Assembly (NCBI GenBank): GCA_027575765.1 | Contig: JANBPT010001096.1 | Span: 168-14,631 of the forward strand | From: Tieghemiomyces parasiticus | Taxonomy: Eukaryota > Kickxellomycota > Dimargaritomycetes > Dimargaritales > Dimargaritaceae | Direction of reading: 5' to 3' | Length of the DNA: 14,464 bases | Shown here: piece after piece, positions 1-7,425 of the stretch | Position numbering within the stretch: position 1 is the first letter of the stretch | Layout: the number at the start of each line of letters is the position of its first letter | The notes under the pieces: generated by a model | The model's input: the letters and a program-made list of their open reading frames with translations, nothing else | Databases searched by the model: none | Told to the model about the DNA's origin: nothing | Position numbers and translations under genes: made by a program

Positions 1-247
1 GAGCAGACCACCTGTGACTGCGGGGGCGATAAGGCCAAGTGCACCTGCGGCCCCGCCTGCCAGTGCGAGCCCTGTACCCCCACCGTCTGCCAGTGCACCG
101 ACAAGTGCACCTGCACCAAGGACAAGCGCTGCAGCGTCCAGTGCGGCTGCCCCGAGAGGCAGACCCATGAGCAGACCACCTGTGACTGCGGGGGCGATAA
201 GGCCAAGTGCACCTGCGGCCCCGCCTGCCAGTGCGAGCCCTGTACCC
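1..247 (+). repeat. 168-bp tandem repeat inside the metallothionein-like gene
   Basis: Bases 1-79 are identical to 169-247 (period 168 bp, 56 codons). The likeness continues about 13 bases further with two substitutions, before the second unit is shortened and ends at the stop. Synonymous sites are identical too, which points to a recent duplication. More units may lie upstream of the window. Confidence 0.9.
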
Positions 248-279
248 TCACCGGCTGCGGTGATAACTGCCAGTGCTAA
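1..279 (+). CDS. Metallothionein-like Cys-rich protein, 3' part (5' end outside window)
   Basis: Frame 1 is open from the first base to TAA at 277-279 and gives 92 residues with no Met, so the gene starts upstream of the window. It has 24 Cys (26%), many in Cys-X-Cys pairs (CDC, CTC, CQC, CGC), along with Lys, Gly and Thr and almost no aromatic residues; the pattern is that of metallothioneins, which bind Cu(I), Zn or Cd through thiolate clusters in the cytosol. Residues 1-56 form one unit with 14 Cys, and a second, C-terminally shortened unit with 10 Cys starts at residue 57. The overlapping 109-residue frame starting at base 14 is an Ala/Pro/Ser-rich shadow. The family is assigned on composition only; another Cys-rich protein is possible but less likely. 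Confidence 0.8.
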   Translation, partial: EQTTCDCGGDKAKCTCGPACQCEPCTPTVCQCTDKCTCTKDKRCSVQCGCPERQTHEQTTCDCGGDKAKCTCGPACQCEPCTLTGCGDNCQC

Positions 280-507
280 ACTGGCCACTAGCAACGGCCT
301 GACCATTCCGCCCCCAGCTGGTCCTGCCGATAAAGTGTGTTGATCCCGCTTCCTCCTCACACCCTGACTTGATTGGTCGTGATGCCCTCCATGAAAGGAA
401 GAGAGGCTATCATCCTGTGCAAAGCTGGCTTTGTCGCCAACTGTTTGGCGCAGTTCCCCCCTTGTTTCCGTCGTTTGATTTGGCCTGGGGTAGGCTTTAA
501 CTTACTA

Positions 508-513
508 AATAAA
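508..513 (+). terminator. AATAAA poly(A) signal of the metallothionein-like gene
   Basis: An exact AATAAA lies 229 bases after the stop codon on the coding strand and is the first such hexamer downstream. Confidence 0.55.
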
Positions 514-544
514 AGGAACCCGGTTTAGGCTTAAACTGGGTGTG

Positions 545-723
545 GATTAATGCTTTGATTGCTGATTAGCAATTTTATTGAATGGTGACCGGTAGGTCTT
601 TTATGCTTTAATAATAGCCAGCATCATTCATAGCGGCTACTCCACTGGACATTCTCCTCTTCAAGAAGACAAGGCCCTAAAAGAATAGAAGGTGGCATCT
701 GGTTTAGATGATGAAGGTGGTGG
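545..723. repeat. Degenerate dispersed repeat, copy B
   Basis: This stretch aligns with 3204-3494 in the same orientation, at roughly two-thirds identity by eye. Shared blocks include TTTATT, GGTCTTT, CCAGCATC, GGCTAC/AGCTAC and GCCCTAAAAG. Copy B lacks several blocks present in the other copy. It is probably a fragment of an old element related to the interior of the LTR element. Confidence 0.55.
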
Positions 724-1375
724 AAGGGTGGGGCCGCCGTGGGGATAGGAAGCTGCCCCCCCATCAATCGGCCGCTATAAGGTGCAGTCACCAAGGATGG
801 GCGGCACCACCTGGGACGGAAAGGCCGCTGGCTGGCCCCACTTGGGATACAGATCAGGGGGCAGGGTCTTAGGCTACGACACAGCTCCTCTCTATTTTAG
901 TTTGTATCCTTTCTCATTGATCCCCTAGCATATGCTGTTGAACTGCCTGACTCTCTCTCTCTCTCTCACTAAAATCGCCTGTACCCCTCCCATTTGAAGG
1001 GTCTAGTCACAGCCTGTTGACCATTGTAAGGCTGAGATAGCTAACATTTGATAAGTTCCCTCCTTGGGGGCTCTATGACTATGGCTACTGAGCATTGCCA
1101 AGCCCTCTGTCCATGCAGCTCACCACACACGGGTTACCAGATGCACTAATGCCGAGAGAAAATCTGCTATGACCAAGTGGGCTATTGAACTATGATCAAG
1201 ATAAGTGGCTGACACTGGAGTAATAATTTACAGATAGGCTTAAGGTGGTAAAAATCAGCTTCTGCCTCTACCTGCTAGATGCCCTATATATGTTAGACTG
1301 CAACATCATTGTGTGTGACCAAATATCAATATAGGTGAAACAAAAAAATATGAGAATTGCGAAGTCAAATGGTGT
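724..1375. other. Intergenic stretch without recognisable gene
   Basis: No convincing reading frame on either strand. It contains a (CT)8 microsatellite at 951-966 and otherwise AT-rich unique-looking sequence running into the mariner remnant. Confidence 0.6.
951..966 (+). repeat. (CT)8 microsatellite
   Basis: Eight uninterrupted CT dinucleotides. Confidence 0.9.
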
Positions 1376-2458
1376 TTACTTAATATAGTCTCCACAACTC
1401 TGTACCACTTGGAAAGCCCTTTCTATCCAGTTATTCAAACAGGCTCTACAGTCATTTGGCTGGAGTGTGGCTAGCTCCCGATTGCCAGATGTCCACAACT
1501 TGCCTCCACTGTGCTGAACTTCTTGCCTCTCAGTCGCTGTTTGGCATTCCTGATTAACCAGAAGTCGCAGGGGGCAAGATCAGGACTGTAGGGAGGGGCT
1601 GGCAGAAGTTTGATTCTGGTGTTGGAAATGTAGGCCTGGGTAGCTGCAGCACAATGTGGTGGTGTATAACCATGGTGAAGCCACAGGGGGTGACGGTCCA
1701 GACTTCCACATGCCTCCACTCAGGCCTGGATTATGGACTCCAGCCCGTACTCTACATAGAGTTCAGTAAAGACCTTGATACCAGGGGGCTTGGCACTCAG
1801 GAGTAATAGGCCACGCCTGGTGAAATAAATAGTCTGCATCACCTTGGGTGGGATATGGCCTTGGTGGGTCTCAGTTGGGACAGGGCTATCTTTAGGACAC
1901 CACCTCCGGCAATTGAAGCCAGCAGGGGGATCATAAACGTACACCCAAGTCTCATTACCTGTGACAATTGGATTCCAGCAGGTAGTCACTGGTCCCACTG
2001 AACTCCTCCAGGAACTTAGTGGCAAAATGTGCCCGCTGATGGCACTGATGATTGGTGAGGTCACGGGGGACCCTGTAGCTGAGGTAGCTACACAGCCCCA
2101 GGCCCCTGCACAGGACATTGCACCTGGTACTAGGGTAAATGTGACAGGCAAGGGCTAATTGTTCAGTAGTCAGTTGAGGGGCATCCCCTAATGGTTCCAG
2201 AAGTATGGCTCCGTAAAGCCTGCCAATGTCATCCAATGGGCGGCCAGACCAGGGCTCATCCTCAAAGTAGTGCCCCATACGGAAGCAAGCTAGCCACCTG
2301 TTAACGGTGGTGTGGGAAGGGGCAGCTAAACCAAGCGTGATGGTTAGTTTGGCTAGAATATAGTCTGCCTTGCGACCCTCACAATGGTATTGATAAACGA
2401 GGACCCATTCATTGTGCTTGGTAAACTTGGGTAGGGTGGGGGGATGGAGCTTTAGAAG
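1376..2458 (-). pseudogene. Mariner (DD34D) transposase pseudogene
   Basis: Three minus-strand frames together cover a whole mariner transposase (~350 codons). The first, from 2458 to about 1975, has no ATG and holds the N-terminal helix-turn-helix with the EDEPWSGRP linker, then a second HTH-like part. The frame shifts near 1975-1985 into the catalytic region (VTGNETWVY, PPYSPDLAPCDFWL). That frame is broken by TGA at 1720-1722 and ends at TAG 1471-1473. A further shift restores the C-terminal tail (LNNWIERAFQ.. GDYIK), which stops at 1376. The first catalytic Asp is Asn (1954-1956) and the second is Gly (1669-1671). The third Asp survives (1564-1566), exactly 34 residues after the second position, which identifies the mariner DD34D group. 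The element cannot be autonomous. I found no certain terminal inverted repeats. Confidence 0.9.
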
Positions 2459-2514
2459 TCAGCATGATGAAGAGGTAAAAGCTCAAGTTGTGGTGCAAGG
2501 AATAATTCAATATG

Positions 2515-2534
2515 CAAATGGTTTATACCATTTG
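2515..2534. repeat. Palindrome between mariner remnant and LTR element
   Basis: CAAATGG and CCATTTG arms of 7 bp flank TTTATA. The same TCAAATGGT word occurs in opposite orientation at 1366-1374, at the other end of the mariner remnant, so it may be a residue of a terminal inverted repeat. Confidence 0.4.
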
Positions 2535-2564
2535 ATTCCACGCCTAAGCCACTCCTCGGGTTCA

Positions 2565-2569
2565 TCTAC
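2565..2569. repeat. Target-site duplication TCTAC, left copy
   Basis: TCTAC directly precedes the TGTGG start of the left LTR and recurs directly after the CCACA end of the right LTR (7421-7425). Five-base duplications are typical of LTR retrotransposon integration. Confidence 0.75.
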
Positions 2570-3111
2570 TGTGGCTGCTTGGAATGCCTTCACAACGATA
2601 ATCGCATTGAAGCATTGACTGATGCTGCATTCCCGCCTCCACACGCCCCATATCATAGCTTGATCCCAATCAATGATGACCTACCTATTTGGTAGTCTGC
2701 ATTATCCAGGCTTCACGCTTTTATCTATATCTATTATCCTCCTTTCTTTATCTACTTCACATATCCTTTCGGTAGGAGTTCAATCTTCCCGAGCTTTGAA
2801 CGTACCTTCCTCACTGGCGCCACCGCCTGTTATCCCTCTAGGACCTTCTCCTTCTCTACCCTTGCTTTGGCGGCTACCTAGCCGCCCCTCTATTCATGCC
2901 AGCGCCCGGTCCCACCACGGCCTATCGTCCTGGATTCCCTTAGTCCAGGCTGGCTATTTACTTGATCGATGCTGACCATCATTCAAGTATAAAAGGCCTA
3001 ACGGTCGCCATACAATAAACGACAGAATATATCCAGATAATAACCCCCCCCAACCCCCGTTTGAAGTTTAAGCTTGTTTTATCGTAGTTTAGTACATTGT
3101 GTCCTATTGTC
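2570..3111 (+). repeat. Left (5') long terminal repeat
   Basis: Starts TGTGGCTG and matches 6882-7420. Over the first ~450 bp I count four substitutions (for example C/A at 2578, A/G near 2601, G/A near 2644, A/G at 3018). From about 3038 on, indels and many substitutions appear, and the expected CCACA end reads TTGTC. The reading frame at 2673-2975, identical in both copies, reflects the repeat and has no recognisable domain. Confidence 0.85.
2988..2994 (+). promoter_or_regulatory. TATA box in left LTR
   Basis: TATAAAA followed by GG, in the position expected at the U3/R boundary of an LTR. An AATAAA follows at 3014-3019, close enough to be the LTR poly(A) signal. Confidence 0.55.
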
Positions 3112-3203
3112 GTAGGGAAAACTACCGTAGAGGAAACTATGGTTAAGAACTAAGAGGTAAAAGGTTAATAAACGGAAGGGACTTACAAAAGAGTGAAATG
3201 ATA

Positions 3204-3494
3204 GCGGTGGAAGCTGGTGATGTTGGATAAGCTATCGTTTATTAGTAGCGACCCAGAGGGTCTTTAATAGTAAAGGATGTCCAGCATCCAGCGTAGTAGC
3301 TACACCTTGGGTTAGAATAAATCCCGGAACGATAGTGCAAAGCGGGGCTGGCGCCAAAGCATAATGAGAAGGCAGCTGCGCGACTGCCGGATCAATGAGA
3401 AGAATATTGAAGGAAGTAGAGCCCTAAAAGGATAGAGGCGGGGACGCCTGTCAAAGTAGAAGACGCCATCCGGTAGATCAGGAAGGTTGTCGTC
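3204..3494. repeat. Degenerate dispersed repeat, copy A (element interior)
   Basis: Same-orientation match to 545-723, longer by internal blocks. The minus strand has an open stretch of 82 codons (3312-3560) with a YPFRALL segment that lines up with YSFRALS in copy B, but I recognise no protein family. Confidence 0.5.
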
Positions 3495-3596
3495 GCTACA
3501 AAGGAACATTGAATATGGAAACCGGTTAATGGAAATAGAGACAAGACCAAGATGCCACAACTGATCGGATCAGTGGTTTAGGACACCACAGAATCC

Positions 3597-3768
3597 ATCA
3601 ACTAAAAACCAAAAACTTCAAGAAGTTAATTCATACAACAAGTCAACCCATTTGACCCTACAGGTTCCGGTCAAACGCACAAAGTACTAAGCAACACGAC
3701 AGGTCCAGGGCTTGAACCAGCGACAAAATGAGTGCTACATGCTCACCCTACCTATTAACCACCGTTCC
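3597..3768 (-). ncRNA. tRNA-like pol III unit, possible SINE
   Basis: On the minus strand, TGGTTAATAGG (3761-3751) matches the A-box consensus at 10 of 11 positions, and GGTTCAAGCCC (3718-3708) fully matches the B-box pattern GGTTCRANNCC. Their starts are 43 bases apart, as in a tRNA. The cloverleaf does not close: the acceptor stem and T-stem are mostly mismatched, and no anticodon arm is convincing. It is therefore not a functional tRNA gene. About 80-90 bases further on, the hairpin AACTTC-TT-GAAGTT (3614-3627) is followed by T5-GG-T5 (to 3604), a good pol III terminator. A tRNA-derived SINE or a small pol III RNA fits best. Confidence 0.4.
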
Positions 3769-4163
3769 GCTCACAAAACGTGGTGCGGACACCGGCTTTG
3801 TCTCTCGAAGGGATCTAGCGGACACGCCAATATCTAGGAAACGTAAATAATGGCCAATCCTCTTCTAGGGGAAAGGCTACTCAAGCTTTAAGGTTATGGG
3901 CGATATGCTGGGGGAGGTAAATCCTTCCCCTGCACAAGAGTGGAAGAAGCAAGCCCGCGCGGGTAGGCAAGGGCTTGTTAGTTATTTTTACCGACTTTAT
4001 ATTATATCATTGCTTTCTTTTATTTATTTTATGCATAGTTGGGGCGCCGCCGTGGTCCCATACTATTTACAATAGCCCCAACAGTAAGCAACCCATTCTG
4101 CCCTTGTTTTGCCGTTAGACCTAGACCGTCGTCACGTACGGTCCAACCGAAATGCCACTCCCC
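3769..4163. other. Element interior without recognisable gene
   Basis: No supported coding frame. AT-rich in 3975-4030, then moderately GC-rich up to the inverted-repeat arm. Confidence 0.5.
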
Positions 4164-4371
4164 AAGGCCTAGCACCCCAAATAATTGTTGATTTCTTACA
4201 ATAACGACGGCCAATCGATATATAGGCCCTGAAAACACTAACGAACGTAACACCTAAACTAAGGCCCACACACCCAAACGACGCGCACTGCGTTTGCCAG
4301 TAACGAAAGGGCTATCGAATGGTGTAGGTCACCGCTCAAAGTAGGCGTCACACTTTTTAACTGTTCCCTTG
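4164..4371 (+). repeat. Left arm of long inverted repeat
   Basis: Matches the reverse complement of 6664-6873 at roughly 80% over the whole arm, including an exact block through GGCCCACACACCCAAACGAC. Likeness stops abruptly inside at GTTCCCTTG and outside at AAGGCCTAGCACC. Coding frames across it are not conserved in any obvious way. Confidence 0.8.
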
Positions 4372-5400
4372 CAAGGTACGACGGGGACAGACGGGTGTGA
4401 TGCTGCGGGCAGAAGGAAAGTTGAGAGGGTGAGCATGAACGGGCTCATCCGGCGGACTCCACTCAAGAGGGCTCCACCCTCTATGGCGCGTGCCTTACCT
4501 CGGGGTTAAAAGGGTGATGGTGAGGCATCAGCTAACAGTCAAAGTGGACAGAACTGGTTGCAGGTGAGGGGCTGGAGGGCACCAATATCGGGCAGGGAGA
4601 CGGAGTAACAAACAAAGGGTTATAGTTGAATGTCATGCCTTTGTTAACAGTCCCTATCCCAAATCTCACTGCCATTCACTGCCATCATCACTTCACGCTT
4701 AGTCTGTATCCTCCCATGCTGGGTTTTGTCTGGCATCACAGTATCTAAAGTCCTGATAAGTGATGATTAGAACGAAAAAAAAGAAAGCCAAATCGGTTCA
4801 TCTGTCGCAACAGCCCAGGAGCCTGATGCCATGACAACAGGACTGTCTAGGCCCAGCGACGCTTTCACCGGTATCAGACGGAGGCTTCGGCACAACCAGC
4901 AGTTAGTTCCACACGTCTTTCGGTAGAACTACTAGGGAGGAGGGCACGGAAATTGAGGCGGAAAGATGGACTGATCCAACCATGCAGTATTCGCTCCACC
5001 GTCGACAGTGGAGCCCCTCTTTGGCCTGTCATGGCTCTCAGCCGCCGGCAGTCCTTGCATATTATCCTTTCGATCGGCACCAAGTGGCCCATAGACAATG
5101 CCTTCATACACTCCTGCTCTTGGTGCAATCTAATATTTAATCTAGCAAGCAATCTCGGACCCGTTTTTTTGGTCAGCAATTGAACGGACGGCGCCGCTCG
5201 GCTGGCCGGACACGACCACCACGACTGCTCGACACGGCCCACACAGACCTGTGCACCCGTATTACGTCTGGCTTCGCTGGGTTTGCTAAGGTCGGGGGGA
5301 GGCAGCTAATCAACGAAACGACCAGGGTCAGTGGATGGAGGGACTAAGGCATGAATGAAGTTGTAAAGGACCCAAGGGCCATCGGATAATGAGCGGCGCT
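4372..5400. other. Spacer upstream of the secreted-protein gene
   Basis: No recognisable gene. The longest frame (minus, 4874-5242, 122 codons) has no known motif and overlaps a similar-length plus frame, so neither is supported. Confidence 0.5.
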
Positions 5401-5407
5401 GTACATA

Positions 5408-5449
5408 CCAATCCGCCCGTCATTTTAACGGGCTAGTCGGAAGACCAAT
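5408..5449 (+). promoter_or_regulatory. Two CCAAT boxes upstream of the cargo gene
   Basis: CCAAT at 5408-5412 and 5445-5449, about 145 and 105 bases before the TATA box, on the coding strand. Such spacing suits binding sites of the HAP/NF-Y complex. Between them lies a CCCGT/ACGGG inverted pair. Confidence 0.4.
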
Positions 5450-5551
5450 CGAGCAAGGAAGTGCCTGCGGGGCGTGGTTGACGAGTAGGGCCAGCGTTCC
5501 AGTCCGGCCGTGCTCCCGCCGAAAGAGCCGCGCCGCCGCTCTGCACCCCAG

Positions 5552-5559
5552 TATAAATA
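5552..5559 (+). promoter_or_regulatory. TATA box of the cargo gene
   Basis: TATAAATA lies 153 bases before the ATG. It is followed by a C/A/T-rich, purine-poor leader of the sort seen in strongly expressed fungal genes. Transcription would start about 25-40 bases downstream. Confidence 0.65.
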
Positions 5560-5704
5560 CGGCTGCTATCGACTCCCTTACCTGACCCAACACAACCACT
5601 CTCATCCCCACTCACTCACACATCTACGTACCGCAGTACACCCTTCCTTGTCTTTGCGACAACGCTTCCTCTCCATCCACTCACCACTCCACCACTTCAC
5701 CACC

Positions 5705-5986
5705 ATGCATTTCCGTTTCGCTCTCCCCGCCGCCTTTGCTCTTGCCGTCCTGGCTGTCGCTACTGTCTCTGCCACCCCTGAACCCGGCTTCAATCGTATG
5801 GCCAATAACTGGCGCACAAACAAGGGTGCCTCGACTGGCCGTCGGGTTACCGAGGCCGGCAAGGGGTTGGCGGGTATTAAGACTCGCCGTCAGGGCGGCA
5901 AGCTTCCTGATGCCTCGGGCGGCAAGCCTCCCAATGCCTCGGGCGGCAAGCTTCCCGATGCCGCGGGCGGCGAGGCTGCGGCCTAA
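5705..5986 (+). CDS. Small secreted repeat protein (93 residues), function unknown
   Basis: The ATG at 5705 has the strong context CACCATG and begins a classic signal peptide: His/Arg n-region, hydrophobic core at residues 5-19, and a likely cut after VSA at residue 23. The longer open frame back to 5510 has no support. The mature part is basic and Gly-rich. It has dibasic RR pairs at 46-47 and 61-62, which could be Kex2 cleavage sites. The tail has three 8-residue repeats of form GGK(L/P)P(D/N)A(S/A) at 64-71, 72-79 and 80-87, ending GGEAAA. N77-A-S is a possible N-glycosylation sequon. There are no Cys residues, so it is not a typical disulfide-rich effector. Processing after R62 would release a 31-residue peptide starting with Gln. 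It lies between the inverted-repeat arms inside the LTR element and carries its own promoter and poly(A) signal. I do not recognise the family; a Kex2-processed secreted peptide precursor is an inference. Confidence 0.7.
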   Translation: MHFRFALPAAFALAVLAVATVSATPEPGFNRMANNWRTNKGASTGRRVTEAGKGLAGIKTRRQGGKLPDASGGKPPNASGGKLPDAAGGEAAA

Positions 5987-6061
5987 AATGGATATCAGGT
6001 CACCTTGGCTGACGGCATCTGATCACATTGCGACCTAGAGAGGTTATTCGAATTAACGCTC

Positions 6062-6067
6062 AATAAA
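6062..6067 (+). terminator. AATAAA poly(A) signal of the cargo gene
   Basis: Exact hexamer 76 bases after the TAA, on the coding strand. Confidence 0.6.
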
Positions 6068-6663
6068 AGTACCCATTAGCCGTCAATTCCCACCCCCTCC
6101 CTTTAAAAATACCCATTGATACTTACAGTTGGGTAGTATGAGCGTGTTGCTGCTCGCTCTCCTGTACCAATGATCCCCCTTGGTGCGCTGTGACGGCAGT
6201 ATCCCATGCCCTGGCGGCACACGCACCGCTGTAACGATACGATGACGGGACCGACGTGGTTGCCGCCATTATAACTACACTGGGCAGTGGACAGTGCCTT
6301 TGCGCCAGTCCCCTACGTCAGGTCCCTTGTACAAGACGTGTGTGCAGTGTGGTAGGAGGCTTGCGGCAGGCATCCGTCTAACAGCGCGTGGTGAAGCTGA
6401 GGGCCTTTACATCGCGGGGCTCGTCCCCTGCCCTCGCTAAGCCCCTATACAATTGCCCAATGTATGGCCCACCCAAGGGACTATCCGTGAGAACACGGTG
6501 GCCCATGTTGATCAGTTCTAGCTAATTGGGAATGTTGGTGCAACCCGCCGGAGCATAGCCGGATGTGGCAGTAAAGTCAGCATCTTCGTCCCTGATCCTG
6601 AGGTCCCTGGATTGTCCATACCTAGTTAAGGACCCCATTCCATGCCCGGCTAACCGGGGCTGA
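6068..6663. other. Spacer downstream of the cargo gene
   Basis: No reading frame or RNA signal that I can support. Confidence 0.5.
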
Positions 6664-6873
6664 CAAGGGAACGGTTAAAAGTTGTTACGCCTACTATGAA
6701 CTGTGATCTACGCCATTCAATAGCCCTTTTGTTGCCGACAAACGCAGTGTGCGTCGTTTGGGTGTGTGGGCCTTAGTTTTGGAGTTATGTTCGTTTAAGT
6801 GTTTCAGGGCCTAAATATCGACTGGCCTTCATTATTTTAAGAAATCCCTAATTTTTTTGTGGTGCTAGGCCTT
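6664..6873 (-). repeat. Right arm of long inverted repeat
   Basis: Reverse-complement partner of 4164-4371. It ends only 8 bases before the right LTR, so this arm either is the original 3' interior end of the element or was cut at its junction with the LTR. Confidence 0.8.
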
Positions 6874-6881
6874 AAGCGGAG

Positions 6882-7420
6882 TGTGGCTGATTGGAATGCC
6901 TTCACAACGATAGTCGCATTGAAGCATTGACTGATGCTGCATTCCCGCCTCCACACACCCCATATCATAGCTTGATCCCAATCAATGATGACCTACCTAT
7001 TTGGTAGTCTGCATTATCCAGGCTTCACGCTTTTATCTATATCTATTATCCTCCTTTCTTTATCTACTTCACATATCCTTTCGGTAGGAGTTCAATCTTC
7101 CCGAGCTTTGAACGTACCTTCCTCACTGGCGCCACCGCCTGTTATCCCTCTAGGACCTTCTCCTTCTCTACCCTTGCTTTGGCGGCTACCTAGCCGCCCC
7201 TCTATTCATGCCAGCGCCCGGTCCCACCACGGCCTATCGTCCTGGATTCCCTTAGTCCAGGCTGGCTATTTACTTGATCGATGCTGACCATCATTCAAGT
7301 ATAAAAGGCCTAACGGTCGCCATACAATAGACGACAGAATATATCCAGACAACAATCCCCAGCCCCCGTTTGAAGTTTTTAAGCTTGTTTTAGCATTTTA
7401 GTACGTTTACTCCTACCACA
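6882..7420 (+). repeat. Right (3') long terminal repeat
   Basis: 539 bp, TGTGG...CCACA, followed by TCTAC. It is nearly identical to 2570-3037 and divergent from the left copy over the last ~85 bases. It contains TATAAAA at 7300-7306. The AATAAA of the left LTR is AATAGA here. Confidence 0.88.
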
Positions 7421-7425
7421 TCTAC
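7421..7425. repeat. Target-site duplication TCTAC, right copy
   Basis: Same pentamer as 2565-2569, directly abutting CCACA. Confidence 0.75.

Larger units (their letters stand above)
2570..7420 (+). mobile_element. LTR-bounded non-autonomous element (LARD-like) with a cargo gene
   Basis: Two direct repeats of ~540 bp bound a 3.77-kb interior. The whole begins TGTGG, ends CCACA (a perfect 5-bp inverted terminus) and is flanked by TCTAC on both sides, so it reads as one integration event. The TATAAAA in each LTR gives plus-strand polarity. The interior shows no protease, reverse transcriptase, RNase H or integrase motif in any frame, and I see no clear primer-binding site after the left LTR or polypurine tract before the right one. 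It holds a degenerate repeat, a tRNA-like pol III unit, inverted-repeat arms and a complete small secreted-protein gene. Large retrotransposon derivatives (LARDs) have long LTRs and non-coding interiors and are mobilised in trans; this is the closest known class. An old full element that lost pol and received insertions is the alternative. Confidence 0.7.

Noticed and set aside
14..343. 109-codon Ala/Pro/Ser-rich frame
   Set aside because: It is the shifted-frame shadow of the metallothionein-like coding sequence; the repeat pattern comes from that gene.
2673..2975. 100-codon frame, identical in both LTRs (also 6985-7287)
   Set aside because: Identity is explained by the DNA repeat. The translation has no known domain, and the frame ends just before the LTR TATA box, so it is probably non-coding U3.
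3698..3768. Functional tRNA gene on the minus strand
   Set aside because: The acceptor and T stems do not pair and no anticodon stem forms; only the internal promoter boxes are preserved.
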